64,000 nucleotides of DNA from Dryococelus australis (lineage: Eukaryota; Arthropoda; Insecta; Phasmatodea; Phasmatidae). The notes beneath the pieces are model-generated. The model saw nothing but the letters and a program-made list of their open reading frames with translations, was not told where the DNA came from and made no database searches. The DNA is taken from contig CM057000.1 in assembly GCA_029891345.1 (NCBI GenBank), forward strand, positions 139,112,663 through 139,176,662, in the 5' to 3' direction. Made by a program: the position numbers and the translations under genes. Below, piece after piece: positions 23,500-34,847 of this stretch. How positions within the stretch are numbered: the stretch's first letter is position 1; every line of letters starts with the position of its first letter.

Positions 23500-25325
23500 G
23501 GTACACATATAAACACTTCTCCTGAGATTGCAGCACAAAGATATCGTCTAAAACTTACGGTTTAAGATATCGACGATTATTTCCGGCAATTTTTCAGGAT
23601 AGCGCTATATGATCGAATTCGTTTTTGCCGTATCTCGAGAAATAATTACACGATTCGTACCAAATTTCGCAACGGAAAAATACTATGGCTGGTCATATAA
23701 ATGTGCATACCTTAAGTGGGACAGGCACAATGGTGGCCATATAGACGTTTCAAACTTTTTAGTTTCGCAAACTATGTTTCCAATTCCAACTTAACTTTGT
23801 ATGGTGGCAGTATACACATTGTAACTATCTTTTGTGTTTTCGCAGGGCCTCTTTTGTGCGTCATATTTTACGATAGCGGCATATTAAAAAATAAAGATTT
23901 TAAGTTTTATTTCTGTGAAAAAATTAACAGATTCCAACGAAATTACTGTAAGGCAAAAAAAAAAAAAAGTATTCTGTGTGGGTCATACACTCATGTTCAA
24001 AACAGCGAGTAGACGAACATTTTAGCTTAGTGTGCTATAACCTACGAAACTATGTAACCAATTTCAACTTAACTGTGTATACTTGCAGTATCTATGAAAT
24101 CATTAATTGAGCTAATGCATTCACACTTATCTCTCCCATTTTGAAAGTCAGCACCACTTGCCAAATTGAGCTTTTATTTCCTGTCTCGGGGAGCAATGAC
24201 ATGATTCCCATCAAATTCATGCAATAATGATTACTTTTGTAGGCCATCTAAATTTACACGACAAAGGTGGTAGTCACATATTTTCAAAATAGATGCCATG
24301 AACATGTTTTTACTTAACTTGTCATGTCCCCAGAACTTTATATACTGGCAGTATCTATGGCAATCTTCGAATGTGCTAATACATGACGTTTTTTATCCGT
24401 CATTTATGATCATCACCATGATCATGAAGGATGGAGGTTTCATGTCATATTTCGGGTACTACTAAACTGATTCGACACAAATTTTATACGTACGTAGCAC
24501 TTCGGTAGTCATGTAAACTTCCATTTTTTTCCGTAGGGCAAGCTATTTTAAAATAGCGTAAATATAAAATATTTAGAGTAGTAGGTTACACCTATTAAAC
24601 AGTTCAACAAATCTCAAGCAAATTTTGTATGCTAACAAAATTGATTATAAGCATCAATTATGCGTCCAGAGGATTTTTTTCTTCACATCGTATAAGTAAA
24701 AGAGTACCAGATTGAGAAAATGGAAGATTTTGACATATTACCGGAACCGTCAAAGTGATTTCCGCCACAATTCGAACATCAGTAGTGCAATAGAAGATCA
24801 TGAACACATATATGATTCAATTCAGTGGAGTCGCAAACTGGTTTTAGGAATAGCGGTGATATAAATAAATTACATAAGTTTGTCATGTAAATAAAACAAT
24901 TTCATAAAACTCAACTAAATCCTGTATGGCGACAGTATTTATTATAAGAACCGTATACATGCCGTGCCTTTTTGCCTTTTTGTACGAAAATGAAAAATTA
25001 GAAAATAAATTTTCTATGCCATATATCGGCAACTACTCAACCAATTTCCACCCTATTATTCAGACAAGTAACGCTACCCTAGGCCTCATGACCTTACATG
25101 ACTTAAGTGCTTCAGGTGTTTATTTTCAAAATTACAGGCCAGTAAATATTTCAGGTTATTAAACCCAGTCTATCAAAAAATTTTGATTATTATATGCGAA
25201 TTTGATGGCCACAGTCCTACCTCCGTAATGGAGTTAGCTTATGATACGAAATTTTCTGTGTACGTGCCTGAGGTATGGCCCGTGCGTGTTTGTAATTATC
25301 TCAGTAGTGTTGTGTAATATGTTTA
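23500..25325 (+). repeat. Composite tandem repeat array (array 2) with degraded tRNA-like end
   Basis: Same words as array 1: CGTATCTCGAGAAATAATTA, AATGGTGGCCATATAGAC at 23739, GTATGGTGGCAGTAT, and TATTTTCAAAAT. About five to six units, more diverged than in the other arrays. After 25185 a degraded counterpart of the tRNA-like module appears (CCTACCTCCGTAATGGAGTT). The composite is then interrupted by a MITE at 25328, and its tail resumes at 25754. Confidence 0.75.
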
Positions 25326-25327
25326 TA

Positions 25328-25753
25328 AAAGCTGTTCACGATAAAGTGAGCACTTTCGAAATCAACCTTAGAAAAAAGTCACTGCTCTTACCTGCATATA
25401 TTTCAACGCGCGCCCTGAGTGGCATACGCCCAGTTAAGTTGGTAACAATGAATGTGAAAGTAGTTCCGTATCTTAATGTCAAATAAATAGTCAGGTAACC
25501 ATTTATGTCAACTTAAATTATTTCTTTCGCTTCCTTATACTTGTCAATGCATCGAAGTGTAAAAGTCAGCAGATTTGTAAAAAGAAATTCTTTTCTAAGA
25601 AATTTAACAGTTTCATTTGAATGACACATGAATAAAGTGATGAGGCTCATGGCAATGTTAATTTTTCATAAGGCGGAAGAACACACAACTTGCATACTAG
25701 TAGAGCTTAAGCAGGGCTTTCAAAAGTGCTAATTTCACCGTGAACAGACTTTA
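25328..25753 (-). mobile_element. TGTTCACGG MITE, long form (copy A3), nested in array 2 tail
   Basis: Left end AGCTGTTCACGATAAAGTGA, right end TTTCACCGTGAACAGACTTT. The interior is the complement of the 3789 copy, with AAGTTGGTAACAATGAATG and GCGGAAGAACACACAACTTG. It separates the array 2 tRNA-like module from the tail that begins near 25754 with TTCTTATGATAGTGCTGTCA. That tail matches the array 1 tail at 21481-21500, so the MITE is younger than the composite. Confidence 0.85.
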
Positions 25754-25875
25754 GTTCCATTTCTTATGATAGTGCTGTCAACGAGTTTCTAAGTCCTACC
25801 TACCATCTACGTTCCTAATAACTTCATTAAAAATTAGTTGCACCCAACGATATATATAATACTAGACCCAGCTTC
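25754..25875 (+). repeat. Tail of array 2 composite element
   Basis: AGTGCTGTCAACGAGTTTCT and AAATTAGTTGCACCCAA match the array 1 tail (TTGCTGTCAACAAG, TTTATTTGCACCCAA). ACTAGACCCAGC near 25861-25872 recurs in inverted form at 31475-31485. Confidence 0.6.
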
Positions 25876-26489
25876 GGCTATGCTCGCTACACTTAGGCGT
25901 GAGGCTAACTTCAAAACAGCTGATTGCGGGCGGTTTACTGTAATGGCGGCATGTGAAAGACTGTGGAATGAGCGCTTTTTGAACTTCACTGAATCACAAT
26001 AAAACAATGACTCTTTTGTAATTATTGCGAAGTTTGTTTTAGTGATTGAAATAAACAAAATTGAGTAAATACGGTAGTTACTCGGTTGAAAATGCGCTTT
26101 TTCTCATCTCGTTTGTAATTTAGTAAATTGTTTTGAACTGCTATTGCCCAATGAAATTACATGTATTATGTATAATGATTACTCTGTCCTACAATATGTA
26201 TCTAATATATTTTTTCTTCAAATTCAACACACTGTATTAGGACAACTGACAATGGGGAGTACTACAAAAATAAGAGGGAAATGATATTATTTATATCATG
26301 CAAAATGAATGACACTTCAATACAGGTAAATTTGAAATGGCCTTATAACTGTGAATTGACGGGAAAACCTCAGTCATTCTACTTCCCAGAGCACGAGCAC
26401 ATAGCGCTCCGTATTTTATCCAAATTGTACGTCGAAACATATGTGACAGTTTGGGGAAAAGTGGGTATCCCTAAGGCCACCGCCAATGA
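25876..26489. other. No recognised feature
   Basis: A 92-codon frame begins at 26281 and continues into the tandem duplication below. It resembles nothing known to me. Confidence 0.5.
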
Positions 26490-26490
26490 T

Positions 26491-26638
26491 TGCATTCAGG
26501 AAGCAGAACAAGGTAGATGTTTGCATCAAATGGCAGCTGTAAGGCTGGGGCGTAAGTAGGGTATTGCATTCAGGAAGCAGAACAAGGTAGGTGTTTGCAT
26601 CAAATGGCAGCTGTAAGGCTGGGGCGTAAGTAGGGTAG
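26491..26638. repeat. Recent 74-bp tandem duplication
   Basis: TGCATTCAGGAAGCAGAACA starts at 26491 and again at 26565. The two copies appear to differ by one base (GTAGATG against GTAGGTG) and end with GGCGTAAGTAGGGTA. The near identity points to a young duplication, and the frames crossing it shift because 74 is not a multiple of three. Confidence 0.95.
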
Positions 26639-26663
26639 GAAGCTATGAAAAATAATATTTGTA

Positions 26664-26815
26664 AGCTAAAGAAATAATTTAAGTTATAAGAGATGATTCC
26701 TAACACTTTGAATCCAACGTTAAGACATGGAAATGCTTTGTCCTCCATTGTAACCAATTTTACTGGGCACTCGCCAGTATGTGTGCGCATTAAAACATTT
26801 GCTTTTTTTAAAATG
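26664..26815 (+). mobile_element. TGTTCACGG MITE, long form, internal fragment
   Basis: AAAGAAATAATTTAAGTTAT, CCAACGTTAAGACATGG and TTTTACTGGGCACTCGCCAG match the second half of the long form. Both terminal repeats are absent. Confidence 0.75.
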
Positions 26816-28930
26816 TTGATATTAAAATGTTCAAATAACCATGAAACAGCCTCTACGTACCCAGCTATATGCTAATTGTTAATGCTCTATGCATAACTGA
26901 CTCAAATCCCTCAAGGTACCCAAGCATTCATTTTTAATTTGTGAATTCCAATTATTCACACAGTAAAATGAGGGGAATGCAGATAGTGAATGCAACAAAA
27001 CACTTCTCACCGTGTACCTCACTTCTTTTTACCGAGAATCTACCTGACTTGACATTTTCCATGTTGATTCTGATCAGCTGTTACCGCAGTGTCAAGGGTG
27101 ACAACATGGCGGCTTGTGGAAACAAGGATGGGTAGCAACCATTTAGTCGCTTAATTTGTTTCTTCACGAAACACACGACGTATTTCAGAAACGTGTACTT
27201 TGATTGTGGTAAGTATGCGTACGTCAAAAGAACACACAATCAACCCACTTCATGGAATTTTATATAAACAATAAGTTATGTCACTGGGGACCATTTAACA
27301 TTATTTATGCACTAGTCACACAGCATTCAATCCTACTACACATAGTATTTGCAACTCGGAAGGCTTTGTAGAAGTAAAATACTACATAATTAATTGGAAG
27401 AAATCTTTCGTTTACATGACCCCCCCCCCCCCCCACCCCTACTCTAGACAATTAAAACTATGTGACTTTAACAACATACAGCAAACATATATATAAATAC
27501 TAATTTTACAACTGCAATAATGGTAGTAGCAAGAAATGTGACCTGTTTGTACAGACTTGCCAATTTTTATGCTAACATTTATAACAGTATTCAAAAACAT
27601 TTTAACTGCAACAAGGTTAAATGTTTTACTTTTTTTTGCAGTTATTTTAATAAAAACCCTGCGATGGCGCGTGGCAGGATGATTGCGGGTGAGAGGAGAT
27701 TTTTGGAGCGGTAACATTTCAGGTTAAGGAATCCTCGTGGTAATTAGTGATATTACCAAGTAGACGGCAGTCATAGTCACTGCGATGGCGTGAAGTTCTG
27801 GTAGAGCTGACTTTGGAGATCTCTGGATCGTTGCGCCGAATCAAAAAGGCCTAATCCTCTGCGTGGAATTTACTCCCCTGTATGCATTTTTACCATTTTA
27901 ACACTTACTTGCCTGAGACGCGGGGGCCCCATTTCGGGCTGGCACACATGCCCCAAATTACTGTAATAACGGTGCAAGCACCTTGAAACACTGAAAGAAA
28001 CACACGGACACTTGGATAAAGACATATGAGGTTATGGCGGGAATGGTGAGTGCCCGCGCTCTTAAATGCCAGGTGGCCAGGCGGAATCAAAATACGTGAA
28101 TTTCCATTCAACGTGATGATATTCGTCTTTAAACTACATTGCTCCCCCAGGAAGTCAATTACACTGTTGTTGGGCTTAACTTACAGACAAGGGTTACACT
28201 GCGAAGAATGGCGCGAAGGGCGTGAAACACTATTACGTGAGAATTACGTTTCCCCAGGTAAGCAGCTCACCTTATGCAAGGGAAATGCAATGCTAATGAC
28301 ATATACTAGGCTGTCTGACGATACTTATCACTATGTACAAACACTAATATAATGGCCTTATTAAATAAACTTTATTAAAACCCTTTGTTCACATACATAG
28401 CATTTTACATAAGCATTACAAAATTAATCATTTAAGAGATACTTAAATGCTGAATTTTATAGAGCATCATATATTAATGAAATATGCAGATAAAAAAAGA
28501 AATATTATATACAAGACAGTACCTAAATATTATAAAATGCATTTCTGGTGTGATTTTTTTAAATTCAGCATCTTAAATGGCAGGTGTGAATTTTCACTGA
28601 ATAATCTCCCATACTGAGCGAATTATGAATATTAAGACGTATCACAGCAGAATTGGTTATCTGGAGAATGGATTCTATATACACCATATATATCCAAAAA
28701 TGTCACCTTTAGTGAGAACAAGAGAAAACTATTACACTACAATTCAAACTGATCAAATGTAGGCTACACAAGGCACACTACTGCTGAATGAAAACCATAT
28801 TATGTACATATTACTGATTTTTATGAATTAGTACATTATCATATAACATGGTTAATATTATATGGTTTACCTTAATGTTGTTAGTGAAGCCATGTGCTGG
28901 AACCGTATTACGCTGTATGCTCGCAAGTAT
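26816..28930. other. No recognised gene; homopolymer and possible 3' end signal
   Basis: A C-run occupies 27421-27434. A short GC-richer area lies at 27660-28230. At 28352-28372 AATAAACTTTATTA contains polyadenylation signals on both strands. The repeat-poor sequence to its right would suit the 3' end of a minus-strand transcript, but no exon is proved. Confidence 0.35.
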
Positions 28931-29106
28931 TGCTGGAATCACAATAGCGCAACAGACACGTGACAGGCGCGGCACGAATAAAAGCCAATCAGCATTTAGA
29001 CACGTGACGTCAACGCGACAAAAATGGCGGACGCGACAGGTTTTCGGAATAGAAAACATTTAATATTTTGTCGCGTCGCGTATGTCGCGCTATTGTGATT
29101 CCAGCA
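28931..29106. mobile_element. Short MITE with near-perfect ends and promoter-like centre, 176 bp
   Basis: The left end TGCTGGAATCACAATAGCGC is exactly the complement of the right end at 29087-29106. The inverted similarity continues further inwards (ACAGACACG against ACATACGCG). The loop holds GCCAATCAGC, ACACGTGACGTCA (an E-box overlapping a CRE-like site) and AAAATGGCGGA. No coding capacity. Superfamily not assigned, as the target duplication is unclear. Confidence 0.8.
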
Positions 29107-30292
29107 TTACAGTCACTGCATGCGTAAGATCACAAAATACACTTACTATTTTCTGCTTGGCTAGAATCATATGTAGATTTCACAAATCTCTGCAAGAAAC
29201 TGATTACGAGCTTACCCTACAGTATAAACACGGGTTCATAAATATCAAAGTTCAGATCAAGATAAAAATTAGATTTCACTGTGCTGAGCCAGCAAAAATT
29301 GTGAGCTGTCACCTCATGGGGGGACAGCCATAATCACTGTAAAGTTCGGAATGTGTAGAAAAAAAAATCACTACCATAAGTGACGCAGCTCCAATGACAA
29401 TGCCATGTTCTACAGTTGAATGCTCTAAAAATATTTTTTACTATTGAGAATTTTTCAGGCCTCTCTATACAGCCCATGTTCCCAGACACTGTACTGTCCT
29501 TGTTCCATACTATCTGAAAATTACTAGTGACCCTCACGATGTCTAATTAGGATGACGTAACCTGAAGTCGAACAAAAAAAGCATTAAATTTTTTTCAACA
29601 ATAATGCACTCAGCTGTCATAACAAAAACAGAAGAGGCATGGACGCAGGAGAGGAATGAGCAATACAGAGAACAGATGCCGGAGTACTGGGCAAACATCA
29701 AAGCTCAAAAAGATGGTTGAAATGACGTGGTCCATAGTTGGCCGATGCGAAATAAATATTAATAATAATGCGCTCAGAAAACGCCAAAGCACTAAAATTG
29801 TGCGTACAAATCCAAAACAAAATAGTACAGGCTTATATTAATTAGAATAAAATTCATCAAGTATTGGTAATATTTAAATCACACGAATTCATAAGATAAT
29901 TTGCAAAACAATAACATGATTAATTTCAGTAACAAAATATAGGCCTAGATAGAGAAGTTGAGTTGCACCATTAACAAAGCAACACATTATGGACACATTA
30001 ACTTTGTGCATACATTCCTATACTCCATTCGCATTAAGCTTACTTCCTGGAAGTTGGATGATTTTACTGGAAAAGTTCTACTGTCATGCCACAGTATTCC
30101 TCTGCCTCATGCAAGAAAAGTTTAACCAAGTCTAATTTGATAATGGTACCTTATGATTATGCAAGCACTGCTGATACAAAAGAATTCATCTAGCTCAGGA
30201 AATAATAATGAGTCTACATATCTCGTTATTTTACATAACACACTACTACATACACAAGTTATGAAAAAAAAGTTTGAAAGCTCAACTCTTAA
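29107..30292. other. Repeat-poor sequence
   Basis: No dispersed repeat of this window appears here. Short open frames on both strands have no recognisable product. Confidence 0.5.
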
Positions 30293-30392
30293 TCATTTTT
30301 CTGCTAAACGACACAACTCTACACGACTAACCAAGCCACCTACATTTTTCCGGTTCAGACGCTTGAGATTTGTTTTACCCGCAACAAATGCA
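30293..30392 (-). other. Possible terminal exon, low confidence
   Basis: On the minus strand CTTGTTGCAG resembles a splice acceptor (AG at 30393-30394). The following sequence stays open to TGA at 30293-30295 in one frame, encoding AFVAGKTNLKRLNRKNVGG and on to RVELCRLAEK. That frame does not match the phase left by the upstream candidate exon at 30846-30938, so the two are not shown to be joined. Confidence 0.15.
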
Positions 30393-30845
30393 CTGCAACA
30401 AGCATCGTAATAATTTTCACTTTTCAATTGTATTTTCTTCTAACAAAGTAGATATAACCTACTACATCTTAAAGGATTCGCTATTGCATAGTAGTTGTGA
30501 TCATAATCAACACTTTTTACACTAATATAATCAGGATCACTGTATTCGAAGAGGGAGAAATTAATTATATAGGCTTAACATTTTATTTTTGTCGGTCACA
30601 ACTATTAAAAAATACCCATAGTCTATGGGGCTACATAAACTATACAATATTGTAAACCTAGAAGATCGTATCCTCAGCAAAACTATTTTAGCAAAAAAAT
30701 TTCTAACCGTAAAAATTACTACCTAGGACTGGGTTCAACAGCTTGATAATGCAACTGCAAAACTCCTACCTTCCCTTTTCTATGCGAAACTTAATCCCTA
30801 AAGTACACATTCGCCTTAATAATACTACCTCTCTACTGTACTTAC

Positions 30846-30938
30846 CTGGAGATTGATGAATCTGGGCTGACAATGGTTTAGCGATGACGAGATGTAGTTT
30901 GCAAAACTCACCTGGCTGGTGCTTTCAACATTTTTCAG
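30846..30938 (-). other. Candidate internal exon, 93 nt, phase 0
   Basis: Minus-strand order is a pyrimidine-rich acceptor TTTTTCTCACTTTTACAG, then 93 nt open in one frame (starts LKNVESTSQVSFANYISSSL, ends QPRFINLQ), then CAG/GTAAGTACAG, a consensus donor. A second donor-like CAG/GTGAGT lies inside after 27 nt. The splice signals are much better formed than elsewhere in the window, but I recognise no protein. Confidence 0.3.
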
Positions 30939-31296
30939 CTGTAAAAGTGAGAAAAATCGAACGCTGATGGCACTATATTATCATCAACATTTTCTTCCAC
31001 CACGGAAAACACATTTTGTCAAGACAATCCTGGGTAAAGGGGTTAGAGCAAGCCTAGATGATGTGAAATCTTCGCACTTGTTAGCTACAGTCCACTTCTT
31101 TCTCAGTGCTTCATTCGGCAAAAAATTAAATGAAAGAAATTATTTTTGTATTGAGGAAAGGTTAACCTTAAAAAGAAATTTAAGACATAAGTGCAAGCAA
31201 TATTATGTTTCACCGACACGCCAGCCTAACATCAGCAATCGTTTTATTGAATGAAAATATAAATATATATGCAATAAAATTGGTAAATGATCTTAC

Positions 31297-31371
31297 CTGA
31301 GAGACATCAAAAGATGTTTCTTTCACGGACTTTACATTATAGCCATATGCAACACATTTATGGACAATTTT
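31297..31371 (-). pseudogene. Possible decayed THAP-type first exon
   Basis: A minus-strand frame ending in a consensus donor (CAG/GTAAGA, boundary at 31297) encodes IVHKCVAYGYNVKSVKET then SFDVSQ. THAP zinc-finger domains typically begin with Met-x-x-x-Cys-x-Ala-x-Gly-Cys-x-Asn and reach Ser-Phe-His near residue 22. Here the first codon is ATT instead of ATG, the second metal-binding Cys is Tyr and the His is Asp. Two stop codons lie directly upstream. The likeness is short, and the next candidate exon does not continue a THAP pattern. Confidence 0.25.
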
Positions 31372-31491
31372 TCATCAAGTATAACACCGTATTTTTATGC
31401 CATTGCATTCAAAACACGCCATAGTAGCTCAAAATCAGCTGTCAAAGATGTTGACCTCAAGATTCTAATGTTATGCTGGGTCTAGTTATAT

Positions 31492-31729
31492 ATAGGCTGT
31501 TCACGGTAAAGTGAGCACTTTTGAGGCCATATTTATTTTTTCCTTTTGGCCATATTTTATCATTTGACCACCTTTTTAAATGAATATTTTAAAGAAAGTA
31601 ATAAACACAATGTGTAAATTCCACCGTATTCTGAAGTTAATGTCTAAGATTAGAATAAAATATATTTATTGACTTTTATTCAAAACGAGAGGGCTTTCAA
31701 AAGTGCTCACTTTACCGTGAATAGCCTAT
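31492..31729 (+). mobile_element. TGTTCACGG MITE, short form (copy B3)
   Basis: Left TAGGCTGTTCACGGTAAAGT, right ACTTTACCGTGAATAGCCTA: nearly perfect inverted repeats continuing through GAGCACTTTTGA. The interior has AGTAATAAACACAATGTG and AAAATATATTTATTGAC. One of the two best-preserved short copies. Confidence 0.9.
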
Positions 31730-31735
31730 GTATGT

Positions 31736-31790
31736 TGTTGGTTGAACCCATGTAGAGGAACGTTATCAGTAACTTCTTGTTATGTAGATC
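31736..31790 (+). repeat. Fragment of the composite-repeat tail
   Basis: GAACCCATGTAGAGGAACGT and TATCAGTAACTTCTTGTTAT match the tails after arrays 1 and 3, without any 288-bp unit nearby. It suggests the tail can occur alone or that this copy was broken up by later insertions. Confidence 0.5.
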
Positions 31791-31884
31791 ATTCACTGCT
31801 ACTTGCAATGTTTCTGAATCCCTGCTGAAGTTCTATTTCCAAGCTATTCCTCCGCATCATGCAAACACAACTTCACTAAAACTG

Positions 31885-32137
31885 AGGCCACGGTGGCTGA
31901 GCGGTTATACTGCTCGCCTCCCACCACGGGCGATCCGGGTTCAATGCCCGGCCGGGTCGCTCCGGATTTTCGTACGTGGGAATCGTGCCGGACGATGCCG
32001 TTGGTCGGCGGTTTTTTTTTCTCGGAGATATCCTGTTTCCCCCACCCTTTCATTCCGGCGCTACTTCATACTCACCTCAATCACCCTCATTGGCTCTCAA
32101 GACCTCGATGTTAAATGCCATCCAAATCTTTGTGGCT
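31885..32137 (+). mobile_element. tRNA-derived SINE, main family (copy 6), full length
   Basis: Complete head with A-box TGGCTGAGCGG (31894-31904) and B-box-like GGGTTCAATGCCC (31937-31949). The body reads GTCGCTCCGGATTTTCGTAC and GGACGATGCCGTTGGTCGGC. The tail contains CTCAAGACCTCGATGTTAAA. Best reference copy for the family in this window. No poly-A tail is seen, which fits a SINE whose 3' end is supplied by other sequence. Confidence 0.95.
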
Positions 32138-32427
32138 GCCATGATGACAAACACGATCCCTGAACACGATATAATTAATAATTATTAGACTTTTAAATTT
32201 TTTTTTCAGAATTTCACCCCAGATTATTACCTTTTCTTTATCACCCGTGATGATCACCCCCCCCCCCCCCTTCACAATGTTCGTAATAAATGCAATGGTA
32301 ATTGTAGAGGACCTTAGTTGACCTGAACACATCGACCTGCAAATCCAAGAGAATATTTTTGGTAAGGGAGCAGGCTCCCTCACTCTCTAGCGGTTTAGCG
32401 GATCATTCCTGTAATTAACTAAAACCA

Positions 32428-32850
32428 AATGCTGTTCATGATAAATTGAGCACTTTTGAAATCAACCTTAGAAAAAAATCACTGCTCCTACCTGCATTCA
32501 TTCTGACGATCGTACTGAGTGGCATGCGTCCAGTAAAGTTGGAAACGATGGAGAGGAAGTAGTTCCGTATCTTAACGTTGAATGAAAAGCGTGAGGGGTT
32601 ACCATATGTGATAGCTTAAATTATTTATTTTGCTTTCGGTTTTTTTTTTTTATAGTTTATCGATGTGTAAAAATGAGCAGATTGGTAAAATATTTCTGAT
32701 AATTTCCCAGTTGCACTTGACCGACGCATGAATTAAGTGATGAGGACCAATGTTAATTTTACATAAGGTGGACGAACACCCAATATGCATACAAGTAAGA
32801 TTTTAAGGAGGGCTTTTAAAATTGCTCAGTTTACCGTGAACAGTCTATAG
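32428..32850 (-). mobile_element. TGTTCACGG MITE, long form (copy A4)
   Basis: Left GCTGTTCATGATAAATTGAG, right AGTTTACCGTGAACAGTCTA. The interior is the complement of the 3789 copy, with AAGTTGGAAACGATGGAGA and a T-run near 32640. Its right end CTATAG runs directly into a copy of the third MITE family. Confidence 0.85.
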
Positions 32851-32859
32851 AAAATCACA

Positions 32860-33179
32860 CCAAAGGAACCACGCACCGCATTTGTGCGCTATCACAGTTA
32901 AATTACATTTCACATAAGAACTATGTTTTGCTAGTTATTACCAACACACCAATATTCTTTCTAGTTGTGTTCATAAAAATTATAAATCAATTATTATAAT
33001 TGAAGATAAAATATAAGTAAAAGTTCAAATAAGACAAAAATTAGACTTCTATGTTAACAGAAGTATAAAATAGCTGCGATACACGAGATATTCAGGAAAC
33101 AACCAACCCCGTAATACACGTTTTTTATTTTTCAAAGTTGTGGTTCGGAAAGTGTGAAGAAACCGTGAATGGACTATAG
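32860..33179 (+). mobile_element. Third MITE family (copy C3), left end missing
   Basis: CACCGCATTTGTGCGCTATC, AATTATAAATCAATTATTAT and CTTCTATGTTAACAGAAGTA match copies C1 and C2. The right end is GTGTGAAGAAACCGTGAATG, GACTATAG. The expected left terminal repeat is lost at the boundary with the preceding MITE. Confidence 0.7.
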
Positions 33180-34285
33180 TTGTGACAGTACAATATTTTC
33201 AACCTCACAAAGACCTCGTAAATATTATTAAGTTAATTGATAAATGTTTTCGACGCTGAAAATTCTTAAATTGTACAACTAGCTTCAGATTCGTGGACGA
33301 CAATACCAGAGCACGAATAATAAAGCTGGAACCAGTATTAGAAAGCATTGACAAAATTTTGTACGACCACAGTAGGTTTGAGAAAGTTGATTTGTAGAAA
33401 TTAGTCACCGAATTAAATTTGTAATAACTTACAAGCTCTCGTAGACGACATCTTGTATTAAATGCCCATAACAGCTTTTAAACGTCACTCTTGAAACACA
33501 AATAAAAGAGACGAAATATTAATTTATTCTTCATGTGAATAGCTGCTTTTTTAATGATAGATATGTCAACCTACAAACTCATAAATGATCACCATATAGT
33601 ACTATCTCTTTGTTCAACAGAATAGTTGCTAAAAATTGAGTTTGACTGTGTTGGGGACACGGCCGTTTGTTTGGCGTGAATATTTCTACTTTGGCGGGCT
33701 TGGACAATTTGTTGTATATTTTACGTTCCCGACACCGATTCACTCGATCATATGGGGTTTTATGGGTGTCACTCGACTGCTTTTGAGATGCTCTTTCCAA
33801 CCGTATACGATTTCTGTATTTCGACTTGGCCTTATGACGAGTATAAACCGAAATTGTGTTAAGTCTTCTTAATATTTTACATTAAAAGCATATAATTTCA
33901 CCACAATCACGCCACACAAATGTTTTTATACACATAATCGACTGAACGTGATCAGAGCTGTCGATTGAAATTCAAATGAGCGTCGTAGCTTCTCCTAGTC
34001 AAAAGTTATAGTACGCGGAAGTTATGAGCCGCTGCGAAACGAACTCAAAAAAATGCTGTGCCCCCCCTTTTTTTATGATGATTCACAGTCCTCACTTAAA
34101 GTAACATATTCTTTGATCCTTTGGCAATCGAGTGGTATAACTGAATTTTAAATGTAGACTATAGATTCGGAGCTGCAATGCCAAACTGTTTCTGGATTGC
34201 CTGCCACAATGGTTGCAAATTTAAAGACGTGTTCACGTCAAAACATTGAACAGTCATCATCAGGCAGTCCGCGGTCTGTGGAATA
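33180..34285. other. No recognised feature
   Basis: AT-rich sequence. Short frames on both strands (33579-33800, 33636-33872) overlap each other and show no known motif. Confidence 0.5.
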
Positions 34286-34791
34286 TTGTATCTAAACGAG
34301 GACACTAGATGTCTCTTCGTACATAGGGCTGCACGAGACGACCCAGACGAACGCCATCGAACACGGCGCTGTGTCACACAGTTTCACATAGCACAGCCCA
34401 CGAACGCTGGACCGACCCGCGGGGTAACTGGCCTGGCATCCCCATTGACGTGTAGGAGCTTCACTCGTCGGTACTCTCCACCTCAGCAACTCCAAACCGC
34501 GGCCCTTCCCGCCGAAAGAGCGGTCCTAAAAATAACTTTCACCCACTCGAAAGCCGGGCCGACGAAAAAAAAAAAAAAAAAAAAAGTTCCGCTTCCCCGC
34601 TCGGACGGAGGCCGAATATCAAAAAAAGTGAAAGAGACGGATCTACGGGCCACCGAAAGGGTGACTATTACTGGACGTCGAAAAATTTTTGGCTCCACAT
34701 CTGGCGTCACCTGCATCGTCGATCTTTTCCTTCCTCTTCACCAACAACCCCCCCCCCCCTCCCCACAACCCCTTCTTAACCACGACGTCGC

Positions 34792-34847
<56 letters not shown>

